A stretch of 64,000 nucleotides of DNA from Nectonema munidae (Eukaryota; Nematomorpha; Nectonematoida; Nectonematidae), in the NCBI GenBank assembly GCA_030549495.1, contig JAUIRK010000627.1, forward strand, positions 186,001 through 250,000, in the 5' to 3' direction. The translations under genes and the position numbers were made by a program. The notes beneath the pieces are model-generated. The model searched no databases, was not told the DNA's origin, and saw only the letters and a program-made list of their open reading frames with translations. Of the stretch, positions 44,501-59,500 are shown one piece after another (the stretch's first letter is position 1; every line of letters begins with the position of its first letter).

Positions 44501-47500
44501 TTGCTCATTCACCCATGTTGTTAATATGGACGGTACGATGAGTGAACAGAAGGTGGGAAGAGAGGACTTATGGGTCACATAAAAATAATAACAAATGCCA
44601 AATAATTTTAACAAAATAGGTTATTTTTTAAAAAAATACACTAAGGTCACTCTTAATAATTTGAAGATTCGATCGGTACAAGTTTTAATAAAAACATTTT
44701 GTAATTTTGTCTGTATCGATTTTGCTGACTGACTGACTGACTATAAGGTAAATTTTTAAAGAAATTTAAGATGTTACATTATATATTTGAAAATAAATAA
44801 ACATTGGAAATATTTTCTTTAGTCTCTTTTAACCAAGATTCGCATTAGAAGGATAGGCTGAACACGATATCATGTTAAATTTCATCTAAACTAAAAAAAT
44901 TCCAAAATCAAACTCTTTTTATGTCAATCACAACTAACTCATCTCATATTATATACACTTCAATTGGCATTTTTTAAAAATTTATAGTAAACCTAGCCCG
45001 AAAAAAGTCGTATATCTTATTCATGATGATGTATATAAAATTTCAAAAAGGTATAAATCGGGCATAAGTGATTCAAGTGCTTTAAAATTGCAAATGAAAA
45101 TGATCAATTTATCATATTCTTAAAGGATGTATGAAATTTTATTAGAAAAGTTTGACTAGAAGTGAGATTTTCAAATTTCATCTATTTTGTAAAAAAACAT
45201 ATATATAGTAGTCTGGCAGGTTGTCTCTCTGATAGTCTTTCCAGTCGGCTAATACAATGACAACCATGCAGATTTATTCGGATGCACCCAATCAGTGGCG
45301 GATTCAGATTTGATTCTCACGGAAAATGATACCGAAGATTTTTGGATATTTTCGTTTGATCCAATTTTTGCTTTCTATTATTATTAGAATAAACATATCG
45401 TCAAAAGATAGTGTACATATATTTTTTTAAGTTTAAATCTGTAATAAAATCTAAATGCCCTTTATTGTATAAATTGTACCTCAGTTTACAAATGACCAAG
45501 TTATATGCAACAGTTAGGAATTAACTCGTAAAACGAGGTTTTCCAGTTAGCTTGTTAAACGAGATTTTGGAAAGTTTGCAAAATATCGTGAAGGAGACAA
45601 TTCAACAGAAATTTACAAGAGTTAAAGACACTCTTTGAGGATAAATTTGATCAAATTATAGTAGAAGAGGAGGATTGATTTTAATGTGACATCTTCTAGT
45701 ATAAGAAAGTGTTCAGGCAAATCTCCAGAGGGAGCAAAATAAATCAACTATTGATAATCCATTGCGTGCCGTGTTTAATGCATATATAGCACAAAATATA
45801 AAATGATCAATATATTTTCGCTTCGCCGAAAACAAAAAATTGACATTAGGAAAGAAAAAACATCATCATGTATGAGAATAGAAAACATCAAACATTTCAC
45901 GTCATTCAAAACTTAAAAATACAGTTATTGAGATAATGAAAGATAAAAGATTATAGTTATTCTTACTTGTTGGCATCTGGACATTATCTTCAAATGTTCT
46001 TCACAAGGAAGGTACTCATTATTCCTTAAAGGAAATATTAAAAGAATACAAAAAAAACTACACGTCCAATGTAATTAAACTAAAAGGGATTATATATATA
46101 TATATATCAAATTTGGTTGCGTCTCACCATTTTTCAATATCCTTTTTTCTTTGTATAATTTTTTTTGCAAAAACTAAATAAAAATATTCTTTTTATATTT
46201 TTAAACATATAATTTAATTAATTGAATTTTAGATTTTAAAATCTTCTGTTATTATATTACCTCCAAAATAAACTTTGTTTTTTCTCTTTTATTCGTTTAA
46301 AAGTAAGGTAAAATAAATTTGTTTAGATATTTTATCGCGGAACTTTTTTTTAATATTGTGATTAAATCAGTGGAGTATCAAGAGGAGGCTGGGAGAAGCG
46401 TTCCGCCAAGGGAGCACAATAATAAAAAATTTTGTCGAGATATTTTAGGCTTAAATATTAATGCAATAATCATCTGCTACATTTCTATTCTAATACTCCT
46501 GCTGTTTTAAAGAAATTGCACAAGCCAACAAAAAGAAAGTTTCAATTTTTGAAAATAACATTAAGTTCTTGATGATAACTAAATGCACTTGAAAACCCCA
46601 AATTCCCAACTTCTGTAACATCGATTCAATAGAATATTAAAAAATTTTTTTATAACACAATTTTTACACAAATATCTCTCAAAATCAAATACCGAGCAAA
46701 TTTTCTTATAAAACTTAAACGAAGTTGTCTGCCTTTAAAAATAATAAATAACAGACGCTAAAATTGATTTATAAAAATCACGCTGAGTTCTCCGCCGTCC
46801 TCATACTTTTGTCGTTTTGGCAAATAGTGTATAAAAATTTTGATGGTTTGTCTCCCATTTCAAACCTCTTGAGCTTTTATAAAATTTCTATCTATCTAAA
46901 TCAGACATGAAAATATTTATTGATGAATGTGTACAAAAATTGCCTGAACAGTGAACATATCTCAATTTTTCAAAAAATGATAGTTGTAGCTGGAAAAACA
47001 CTTTTTGGTAAAGTATACTTATATAAATTACTAGGGTAAATTTGATAGATGATATTTTCTTGAAAACATTGAGTGCCCTTTTCTATCAACAGGTTGTTAA
47101 TATTGGTAGATATGTATTTTGTTCAAAGGTGTGTGCATCTTCTATGGTTGAAAAATAAATGTCAACTATAAAAATGGTTTTATTTTAAAGAAGGCTACTT
47201 ATAACTGATTTCAAAAAAATAGAAAACTATATAGAAATATATAAATAAAGTGGCGCTGTGTCATTGAAAAAGGCGTGGAAATTATAAAAAGTACCACGGG
47301 ACCGGCTAGTATTCTTATAATTACAATTTTATTTGAATAAAGACATTTTACTTTTAAATTTATTTTATATAGGAATATATGGTGCCGTTCATTTAAGTTT
47401 ATATAAAGCTATATAATTTTAGATATAAAACAATTCATTTATTTGATTTTGAGATCACCAATAAAATTTGTCTTTAACTTTTTTCAGAATTGTTGATTTT

Positions 47501-50500
47501 CTGGTGTTGAAAATAACATCCTAAAAAACACAAAGGACTTTGAGTTTTCTCTAATAAATTTGATCGAAAAGGTGAAATAAAAAACCCAGTAACAGAAAAT
47601 GATCTTTCACTTTCAACGCTTGTTTATTTGACTGAACACAAAGCAGTATACAATTTATCGAGTTTTTCACACTTTTTAGAAGTTGCTTCAAACATCTTAA
47701 ACTTATAAATTTAAATTTACTTTCTTTGAAGAATTATTTAACTTTTCTTCAGAACTCTTCAAGTATTTCTTCTCCTGCATAACGCTTTAAAGATGTTTGA
47801 CTTTCAGTTACTCCAGAATTGGATACTTCAATCTCATTTTAGCAAGTTGTTACAGTGGGAAAAGTATACTATACACGTAAATAGAAGAATGTTAACACCG
47901 TGTCGAGACAAATAAGGAAATGAGGAGACATTAGTGCTTTCTTTTTTGCATTCTCCAAAGCTACAATATCTTTTCTCAAAAATTCTTGCATCTTTTGAGA
48001 AAAGATAACTTGAATCAATTTAAAGAATCAAACATTGGAATCCTACCAAGACAACAAAAGTTTTCATCATCAGATATAAAAAATCTCAAGTATCTTTGAT
48101 TTTGTAAAGATGTAAATTCAGCCAAAGAGAAAGAATACCGAACATCATTTTCGACTTGATTTTTAAAATACGAAGAAAGTTAAGACTTTTTTTTCATAAA
48201 ATTTAATTACCATATTTTTAACCACTGGGTGAGACTTAGGATGTGGCATATCGTACTTATTATTATTAGCTAAATTTGCTTGTATAAATGTACTATTAGG
48301 TATACAATACCATCGATACTAACTAATAAAGATATTTCTTCTATTGATTTTTTAATTAAGAATTCTTTCATATTTTGACGATTCTTTTCGGAAGAACTTA
48401 ATTTTTCTTCAATGTCAATTAAATGAACTTATTGAATAAGAGATTCATACATGAGATTGTTCACCCAGAAAACTTTAATGTTTTCTTGCAAATGCTCCTA
48501 TTAAAAACTCTTTTTCAGCATTTGTGAAATAATTCCAATTTTTAGATTAAAGGAAAACTTCTTGAATAAAAGAAAAATTAGAATATAAAAAATTAAAATA
48601 TGTAAAAAAAGAAAATTAAGGAAAGTAAACAACATAATAAATAAAAAATAATAAAAATAGATAATAAATAAAATTAAAAAAAAATTTTACAATTGAAAAA
48701 ACCAGTTTTTTAATACGTTTTTCGTTATGATGAGCATTTTCAAAACAGATTTTATGATTTTTTCAACCTGTTTTTCCATACTAGCATCTTCCATTGTTGT
48801 TTCACATTGATTTACTATGTTGGTTTAAAAATAAAATTTTTGGAAAATGAATTGCAAAAAGAGGCAAGCTAAATATAAAACAATGAAAGAAAAAAGAGTT
48901 ACTTAAAGCATAGAAAGTTAGATTTGACTAAGCCAATGCTATTTTCTAAGCAAGGACCTTTACATAAAGTTTGAGATGAATATTCATCAGTAGATCTCTT
49001 CCGCCTAACTCTAGAAATACATTTATTGTTGATGCACCATTTCTAAAAAAAAAGTATAAAATTTAATAAAGACGAGCTCTATATAGAGCTCCTAGCGCTA
49101 TATAAAGATAAAAGTTACATATATACATTGGAATAAAGCACGCTTAACATATATTTACCAATGTCAATAACCACTCTTATGAAAGTCACCATGTTATGCC
49201 AAAACTCTGGCACAAAGAAAAGTCATTTTGAAATATATTGTGTTCATTTCCACTTTTTACAGCATCCTCAGTGTAAACAATTTGTCACATCCGTGGGAAT
49301 GAGTAAATTTAACGAATAACACATCCATTAATTTAATGATAAAGAAAGGGTAAAGTTTATAAGTTTTAAATAAAAATAAAAACATTTGCCATAAAATAAC
49401 AAAGTGTATCATACATTTGATTGTCAAATACAATACTGAGAATACTGATTCTTTTGTTTACTTATTTTTCAATCATTATTACATTTATATGTTGTTCTCA
49501 CTCTTGAATTTACAGATTTATATCCTTTGTTGACTCTTCTATTTTATCTGAAAGTCAGAAATTAACACCACGAATAAAAGCAAGGAGTTGTGAGGTACTC
49601 TTTACCCATAACATAGGAGTTAATGTATTTTATATAAAGTACTAATAAAATGTACTTGAACAATTACCATTTAAGTTGAGTATTACTCTTATCATTTGGG
49701 AAGAAGAAGAAGAAGAAGAAGAAGAAGAAGAAGAAGAAGAAGAAGAAGAAGAAGAAGAAGAAGAAGAAGAAGAAGAAGAAGAAGAAGAAGAAGAAGAAGA
49801 AGAAGAAGAAGAAGAAGAAGAAGAAGAAGAAGAAGAAGAAGAAGAAGAAGAAGAAGAAGAAGAAGAAGAAGAAGAAGAAGAAGAAGAAGAAGAAGAAGAA
49901 GAAGAAGAAGAAGAAGAAGAAGAAGAAGAAGAAGAAGAAGAAGAAGAAGAAGAAGAAGAAGAAGAAGAAGAAGAAGAAGAAGAAGAAGAAGAAGAAGAAG
50001 AAGAAGAAGAAGAAGAAGAAGAAGAAGAAGAAGAAGAAGAAGAAGAAGAAGAAGAAGAAGAAGAAGAAGAAGAAGAAGAAGAAGAAGAAGAAGAAGAAGA
50101 AGAAGAAGAAGAAGAAGAAGAAGAAGAAGAAGAAGAAGAAGAAGAAGAAGAAGAAGAAGAAGAAGAAGAAGAAGAAGAAGAAGAAGAAGAAGAAGAAGAA
50201 GAAGAAGAAGAAGAAGAAGAAGAAGAAGAAGAAGAAGAAGAAGAAGAAGAAGAAGAAGAAGAAGAAGAAGAAGAAGAAGAAGAAGAAGAAGAAGAAGAAG
50301 AAGAAGAAGAAGAAGAAGAAGAAGAAGAAGAAGAAGAAGAAGAAGAAGAAGAAGAAGAAGAAGAAGAAGAAGAAGAAGAAGAAGAAGAAGAAGAAGAAGA
50401 AGAAGAAGAAGAAGAAGAAGAAGAAGAAGAAGAAGAAGAAGAAGAAGAAGAAGAAGAAGAAGAAGAAGAAGAAGAAGAAGAAGAAGAAGAAGAAGAAGAA

Positions 50501-53500
50501 GAAGAAGAAGAAGAAGAAGAAGAAGAAGAAGAAGAAGAAGAAGAAGAAGAAGAAGAAGAAGAAGAAGAAGAAGAAGAAGAAGAAGAAGAAGAAGAAGAAG
50601 AAGAAGAAGAAGAAGAAGAAGAAGAAGAAGAAGAAGAAGAAGAAGAAGAAGAAGAAGAAGAAGAAGAAGAAGAAGAAGAAGAAGAAGAAGAAGAAGAAGA
50701 AGAAGAAGAAGAAGAAGAAGAAGAAGAAGAAGAAGAAGAAGAAGAAGAAGAAGAAGAAGAAGAAGAAGAAGAAGAAGAAGAAGAAGAAGAAGAAGAAGAA
50801 GAAGAAGAAGAAGAAGAAGAAGAAGAAGAAGAAGAAGAAGAAGAAGAAGAAGAAGAAGAAGAAGAAGAAGAAGAAGAAGAAGAAGAAGAAGAAGAAGAAG
50901 AAGAAGAAGAAGAAGAAGAAGAAGAAGAAGAAGAAGAAGAAGAAGAAGAAGAAGAAGAAGAAGAAGAAGAAGAAGAAGAAGAAGAAGAAGAAGAAGAAGA
51001 AGAAGAAGAAGAAGAAGAAGAAGAAGAAGAAGAAGAAGAAGAAGAAGAAGAAGAAGAAGAAGAAGAAGAAGAAGAAGAAGAAGAAGAAGAAGAAGAAGAA
51101 GAAGAAGAAGAAGAAGAAGAAGAAGAAGAAGAAGAAGAAGAAGAAGAAGAAGAAGAAGAAGAAGAAGAAGAAGAAGAAGAAGAAGAAGAAGAAGAAGAAG
51201 AAGAAGAAGAAGAAGAAGAAGAAGAAGAAGAAGAAGAAGAAGAAGAAGAAGAAGAAGAAGAAGAAGAAGAAGAAGAAGAAGAAGAAGAAGAAGAAGAAGA
51301 AGAAGAAGAAGAAGAAGAAGAAGAAGAAGAAGAAGAAGAAGAAGAAGAAGAAGAAGAAGAAGAAGAAGAAGAAGAAGAAGAAGAAGAAGAAGAAGAAGAA
51401 GAAGAAGAAGAAGAAGAAGAAGAAGAAGAAGAAGAAGAAGAAGAAGAAGAAGAAGAAGAAGAAGAAGAAGAAGAAGAAGAAGAAGAAGAAGAAGAAGAAG
51501 AAGAAGAAGAAGAAGAAGAAGAAGAAGAAGAAGAAGAAGAAGAAGAAGAAGAAGAAGAAGAAGAAGAAGAAGAAGAAGAAGAAGAAGAAGAAGAAGAAGA
51601 AGAAGAAGAAGAAGAAGAAGAAGAAGAAGAAGAAGAAGAAGAAGAAGAAGAAGAAGAAGAAGAAGAAGAAGAAGAAGAAGAAGAAGAAGAAGAAGAAGAA
51701 GAAGAAGAAGAAGAAGAAGAAGAAGAAGAAGAAGAAGAAGAAGAAGAAGAAGAAGAAGAAGAAGAAGAAGAAGAAGAAGAAGAATTAACATGACAAAAAT
51801 ATACAGATATAAGTCGAACGCATGTATAATTAGAATTGAAATATTGCTGCTAAGCCTTTTATATTTAGGGTTGGGCACAATCTCAGGTAAAATCTACACC
51901 TCCTGTTTGCTGGTTTAAAATAAAATTCACTTCTTGTGAAGACTTGTTCTCTCAGAAAAACAATATGGAAATGATATATGAAAAGCAAAAATTACGCTAA
52001 ACGTATACAGAATTAAATTTGACAACTTTGAATTTAAAGTTTATAACAAATGGTATAAGCTTATAGTGGTTGGGGGATGAAGATAGGAGTGCAAAGAAAG
52101 AATGAACAATTTAGAGGATTTGTTCGCTGACATAGCATGCATAGAAAATGTGTTAATAGCGACACAGTCAAAAATTTTCTCTAAAAATTCCTCTTCACGA
52201 AATAAAGCGAATTAGTATTGGCTAAAAAAACACGGTATCATGTAATGCTATGAAAAAAATTGTTTTTATCAAATTTGGAAAAAACTATCAAAATTTAAAA
52301 TAAAAATTCAGTTGACGTCAATGATTAATTGTTATTATTATATAAACGTTCCAATTTGAAATATTTTTAATGGAAAGGCAATTCAGTAAAATAAGTAATT
52401 AGTTTTTAACAAAAAGAGTTCTACACATTTGTGAGTTACGTGCAGTACGCAAATATGTAGATGGTTTCAATTTCGTCGCATCTATTGAATTTCATTACTT
52501 AATCACGCCGTTTAATTGATCTTTTATAAAAACTGGCATACTTTAAACTTCATTTTTGTGATCGGTTTATTCGGCCGGGAAAAAATACCCTCCGTGTAAT
52601 TAAAGTTTAATTGAAGATATAAAACCTATCGAAGCTTTTCCACCATCCATTTCCTTTCTTCTATCTAAGATGGAGGCTTAAGAGATGAACGGCTTATTAC
52701 GTGAAGCTATAAACAGCTCCAACACCACCCTCCTCCTAGAAATCTGGCTGAAAATTAAAACTTGGTTTATTGTCATGGACATACTTAGGGTTAGGATGTA
52801 CTTTTCAGGGTATATAGTTTAATATTGCTTACTGTTTTCTTTCTTCCGGTGTTGCATTTGGTTCCTTCTAAAGCTGCAAAATCGATTGAGTTGCGGTTTT
52901 TGTTTGTGCAAAAAACTGCTTCACAGACAGTCTAATAAAGAAAAGATACGGCATTTAAGAACAAAAAAGGTATTACACTTTAATAAAGATTTCTAACGTA
53001 CTCAAACCATAGTGCTGATGTGATTAAAAATATCAGTTTCATCATTTAAATGTGAATTCTGAAAACTTAAATAGAATGCTCGTTTTCATGTTCCAACAAA
53101 AAAAGTTTCTAATCATCCAGTACGTAAGTTTAATGCCACGTGAGTAAATCCTTTCATTGTACCATATGCTTAATGCTAATGTTACATTTTTCAATTTTAA
53201 ATAGTGAACATATATTTCATCGTAATTTAATTGGGAATGAAAAATAAATCATAATGAAGTATATTTTCACAAATTAAACTAGAAAAATGGAACAATGCGA
53301 TTGCGCATATGGTATAATGAAATAATAATTCCTGTTAAAATAATAGATATGTTTGAAAGTAAGTAAATATCCTAGTAGACCGAAATATATCATTGGGAAA
53401 TTTTGTTTAGATTTTTAGGAAACTTTTGTATGACTCGTCTAAAAAAGTGTTGTAATTAAAAATGAGTTTTTGTATGAAAATATATCTAAAGAAAATCCAC

Positions 53501-56500
53501 ATTTTTTATCTCGATAACAACCTTAATTTTTCTCTTAAATTGTCTTTTTGTTATATGGATTATATGTGTGTACATTTTAGGATGAATGCCAAAAAAATAA
53601 TGAATTCTATTCTATTTATGTTTATAAGTCATTATACTAATTTGAAAGTGTTTCATATAGTGGTGTGAAACGTATAAATTTTAGCAACTAATAGGTATGC
53701 AATATTTTTATATGCACATCATCTTTCTTCTAAAATATGTGAGGATTTAGCGCTGACATGAGAGCACCCTTCATTACATCTCAAATCAATTTTCATTTAT
53801 CTACATACACAGTTCTTAAATACGATGCCAAGTACAAAATTTTCAAGGGCGTGGGCATAAAAATATTTATCCAAATGTGAGAAGATAATGATATAAAATA
53901 ATTATTTTGTCAAGGGAACAGAAATTTTTCTAGGAGGCTCGCTTCCGTGTTCTCTTTTATACATTACAATACAATTATCATAGACTGTAAAAATGTTTTA
54001 ACAATGGTTGCTACAGTTAGTATTCAGACATATATACTTGTATTATTCAGTTTTTTAGCTTTTTGAAATATTCTATTAGAACTAAAACTTCAATAGAGAG
54101 ACACATTTATTAGAAAGATATCTTTACATCAATTCTCGTTAGCTAAACACAAAGGAAAATAAAAACATAGTGAGATATTTATAATTTATGTTTACACCTA
54201 CATATAACCCCCAAACATGATAAAACATGTCTTTCGTTGGAAATTTTATTTAATTAATCCATCCATTATAATCTATTTGTTAACGCACACACCAATCCAA
54301 TTTTTTTACAACTCAATCTTATCAAAATTGAAGAACTTTACAAGCAGAAACTGGGTATCTTTCTTCTTTCCAATCTTGAATCTCCACATGGTCTTTTCCA
54401 ACAGTTGATTACCTACTCCTTCAATTCCACTTACTCCTTCCGAAATAGTCTGATTCTTAACAAGCCCAAGTTCAGACTCAGTTCTTCTCAACTATCAATA
54501 AGGTTAAAAGTTGTCTCTTTTTATGAGACCCACAAATGGTTGTTAGGGGAAAGCGGAAGTTCTGTTCCGATGTTTAAAACTATCTTAAAACTATGGTATC
54601 TTTCCAAGTACTCTGAAATTCCTGGGTGTAACCTTAAAGGTTCCTTTGTTTGCTCACGTCCAAGATAACCTTTTCTGGTTTGTTTTTTTTTCAAATATAT
54701 AAAATATATTACTTGATGTTGGAAATCTTGCAGCGGTTTGCATAAACCTTTAGATTTCACACTTCATTTCTTTTGAATACATATATTTTCATCAAAATTC
54801 AGTATAAAATTACCTTATATCTCTGTTCATTCTTATTAATATTTTCATTTTATTTAAATAAACTTACTTACTACTTACTATTAGAATTAAAATGGCGCAA
54901 ACTAACTTCCCCCTGGGTGCTAGTTGTGCTGTGAATGTGATGGAAACCTAACTTTTCGAGATGTCACAAAAGCGAGCAAAGAATGAATAGAGGAAATAGG
55001 TTTTAAAATCCATAAAATGAAAATGCATGGATTTAAAAGGATGTTTTTTTTCTTTTTTTCAATTTATATCTACTTATGGATTGAATACTTGAATGTTTTG
55101 TGCTGAAATCCAGGAACTTTTTTTCCCATTTGAAAGTCGGCATTGAGCATTCAAAGAATATTTCTCTCCTGGCAAATACTTGGTCTGATTTAAAAGGTTC
55201 TTCTTATCGGAAGTTGTGAACAAGCAATCGTAGGCCGAGTAAGAAAGTGTTCTAAATTAAGGATACAAATGATAGGTGCAAAAATTTTCATAATCATTGA
55301 CCATGTTTTATTCGTTTAATGATACATTTAGTTATGCATTAGAAAAGTTACTGTTAAAATAAGAACTTTGTACAAAAGACACGATTAAAATTATGTATAC
55401 ATGATTTATGAGTGTAACTCTTAAAAGAACAAATGGACGTAATATCCCAGTTCCCAATTAGTTATGTTTTAGTTCAAAATCTAATTGTTTATATAAGTAT
55501 TACTTTGGTTAGCCTATAAGATACAGAAAGCTTTTTGAGCAGAATGTATTCAATTTTTTCCTTCAAAATAAAAGATTGCCTATAATAAAGAGACTGTTAT
55601 TGAAAAAAAAATAATGCTCAACATAATCTTTTTTAAATTGCACGAAATTTATGATCAAAAGAACTAGAGCTTGAAATTTCACCTTTTTTTTCTTCAAAAT
55701 TAGACTTAATTTCATATAAAATAATGAAGGTTATTCATTTCCTGATATCTAAATTTTATAATAATAAAACTTTCTTTTTAGAATCGCCTAAAAAAATCCG
55801 ATAGATTTAAGGTAAATCTCTTGGTTAATATCTGAGTAGATATAGTGCTCATAAATAGTGTATAAAGATGATTCTTATGTGAATCGATCATCAAAAAAGG
55901 GATAGAAAATCTGTCGATTTCAACAATAAAATATTTTAGTTCCACCGAATTCATTGTGTGTACATTTATATTGTCTCATTAAATCGATCGACAGATGTGA
56001 TGCTTACTTTTTTACGCGTTTTATTGTAAAACCACATATTATACTGTTTTCTAAGACATTTGCTCCCAAAACGGTCCCTGTGGACCCCTTGTGTTCGATA
56101 TAAACTTTCAAAAGGTCGAAGAGAGAGCAAGGATGTTTGTGGGTCAGAGAATGGTTAGAACAAAGTACTGTAATTCACAAAAGTTAAATTTTGTTTAAAA
56201 ATTTGGCGTAGTGTTATTTTCGGGAGCAATCATATATTTTCAAAATTATCCTCATATCTCATACCTATTTTTCTTTGCGCAGATTCAGGTTAATATATTC
56301 GCATTAAAAAATAAAATGAAATATATTGATTTAGCAGTGAAATCACTCACTTCTCATTCAAATATTACACACTCACACACACACACACACGCACACACAC
56401 ACATATATACACACACACATTGTAAATAAGTTTGTAGGTAAATGTTTCAGTTTTTCTGTCATTCAAATATTTGAAGTGTGGATCACAGAGATTATATGGA

Positions 56501-59500
56501 AGATCTAACAATTTTTGTACCGTATTTTGACCATGTGTTTAAAAATAGTTGGAAAACTCTGAAATAGAATATAAACTGTTCAAAATGCCACAAAAATCTA
56601 TCGCGCTTTCAAAATCTATGTAATTGCTTCACATTTTTTAATAGCATTACTATAGAACTATTTAGTGTTAGATTAACTTTGAGTTGGTTATGGTATATAC
56701 CTTGGTAAATAAAAATTTGAATTTTTAAGCACTTCCCTATTACAACAAATATGCTACCTAACGATTTATTGAGGGAAGCGTCGATGGATGGGAAAAGTGA
56801 TAATAAGGGGCGATAGCTTGAAATATTTTTGGAACCATTGGTTTAACGGATGCTGTTTTAGTGCAGATCTTCTCATCTTTGGTTTTAACGTTTATCAATC
56901 TGTTTTGCTGGGGAAAGCCATTTTCCCGTCGATGCAATGCCAAAAATTGGGTAAAATCTCTTTGTAAAAGAAGCGTAAAAGAAGAGTCTTTTCTACTTGT
57001 AATCTTTATTCCAGCGATTTCGACTGCATGAAGACCACGTGTACGATTTGCTAGACAGGTATGGAGACATGATATGATTTGTCTTGCAGGAATTTTCAAC
57101 AGAATCATGATCTAGATTCAAACTAAAAAGAATAACAAAGAAATGTGTTAGAGACAAAAGAGTAGAAGTGTTTACGCATTTATAATTTTGCGATATAAAT
57201 GTAGGCTAAGTAAGTTAAATTCTAAACTTAAATCAGATCTCTATGATCCAATAAATTAAGCAGCTCCAGTTCAGACGGTTCATATTGAATTGATCAAAGA
57301 TTATCCTCTTATTCTTGAGATAATAACAAAAAAGTTTAACTAACTAAAAATAAAAATAAACTTAAAATTTACTTCCCTAGTTACAGAGACTTATATGCTT
57401 TAGCGTTGGAAAAAAAAGAATCTCGCATCAGCCACTTCTAAGCATTTCATAATGAATAAACCAAATTGATTTAAAAATAAATAGGATTTAAAAGCATTTT
57501 TTGCCTTTTTCAATTTATATACACTCACTGATTGACTACTTTAAATTTTGGAAAAATATTACTATTTAATAATTAGTTCGAGACGGAAATTTTAAAGGGA
57601 TAGGTCAATGTTTCTCAACCTTTTTTTCTCAACGCCCCCTTTACCAATTGAAATCATACCCCCACATAATTATCAAAGAATCAATTTGATCTCATCGATA
57701 CGGAGCATCAAATATTTTTATTGTGCTTTAAATTTTACTATATTCATTCTTCCAAAAAAATTATAGTTTCTCCCTTATTAAACATTGAAAATTTTTTTTA
57801 AATAATCTTTAACTAACTCATCTGTGCCGCCTCACTGGTTAAGAATCCCTGGGATAGTGGTTGGAGTCGGTATCTAACAAAATTTAGGAGTCGAAGTAGA
57901 GTCGGTTTAAAAAAAAATTTTTTTTTAGGTTAAATAAAGCTTATTTTTTGTAAGCATGAGGTGAGTTCGAAGTCAGAAGCGAACAGTTGGCGTTAAATCT
58001 AATTTGCTGTCGAATAATCTTTGTCCAAATCCCAACTTCTGGATATGGCTACTACCTAAGTACAGAGACGTAGCGTTAGGAGGGGAAAAAGTGCCTCCTT
58101 TTTAAGCAAAATTGTGGCTTCTGATGTACAAAGAAACACACTATATAAAAACGGAGTTTAAGGAGCTTCCTTAAATATTTTTTGGCTCCCTTGACTTTAG
58201 TCAAGCTAGGAAGTCTCTGAGTCAACTAACTACTACTATTTGATTGCTTGAAAAATATGAGATGCCTACTCATCACTTGAGATAAAATCAGGCACAAATT
58301 TAATATTAAACCAGTTAATAACCTTGGATCGATCTATCCATTTTATAGTTGAACTAATTTTACTTCTTTCGTATTTAAATATCATTTGGTAAAATTTGAA
58401 TTTTTTAAGATATTTAGTAATTTTTAATGAATTTATAAAAGTTCCTGTGATTCAAATATGAATCACTGGCCACAAATTTTATGCAAAGCAAACAATTCAT
58501 TGAGAAATCACTGATGAAAAAAGGGTTACCTTTAGATAATAATTATGCTGATAAATGATGAAAAACTATAAAAGTATATTTAAATAGGATATTGACCAAT
58601 GATGTTTTATAACGAACTTATAATTCACAAAGCTAAATTTCTTTTTTTGCTTAAGATCGTAGAAGGCGGTGATAAACGTGTAACTTTGAGAGAATTTAAT
58701 TTTAAAGTAATAGTGGTAGAAGAAGATATGCGCAAAGCTACGGAGGAGATACACGTGAAGAGCTGAATACATAAAACACCACTCTGTTGTCTATAAACAG
58801 GAAATACTTTTTCAAAGCCTAAATTTATTCTTGTAAACTAAGGCGCAACCTTTCTATAGGGGGCGAGAGTAAGTTTGGCTTAATACTTTCCTTCGATACC
58901 ACAAGGTCTTGGGTTCGATCCAGCATCAAGCCTTCGCTGCACATACTTCAACACAAGGCGCCGTACTATGCATTCGCGATGAAAGCACTCCAGTACCTTC
59001 ATAACCTCATATTATTTCAACCAGGGCAAAAAAGTCGGAGGGAAATTCCGATTCCGACTCATAGTAATTATAAAAATCCGACTTAGACTCAGATTCCAAA
59101 TACCTATTAAAGACTTAAACCTCTTCACTTTACAAAAATAAAACTTTTTTTCCTTATTAATACATAAAAAATCCTACGTCAATCCCAACTCTTAAATTTT
59201 ATTAGATATTCGCTTTAGAACCTCCGCTTCCAAATCCTAATTTCAAATCCATTTTTTCAGAATTTACTCACTTTGTGACCCATTAAAAAATAATGCGTTT
59301 CAAAAGTACAAATATGATTTCTTAAAGTTGTTTTAAATAGAATAATTTAAATTTCTTTGAAAATCACTTCATTGAGAAGGCAAATTTAGATGATGAGTTT
59401 GGACGCGAGACCTTCGAGAAGCAGCGATATTTTAGACAACGCCCTACTCACACAACGTTGATATCGGTTTCTTGATAATATTCAGCTGGTCTTCGGTTAT

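Noticed and set aside
49676-51918. Frames of 705-740 residues of poly-Glu, poly-Arg and poly-Leu
   Set aside because: They are the three readings of one pure GAA array. No flanking domain or splice support.
56758-57108. 116-residue minus-strand ORF with ATG and stop
   Set aside because: Its first half overlaps, in another phase, the exon that encodes NLNLDHD...HIMSP with matching splice phases. That reading explains the conservation better.
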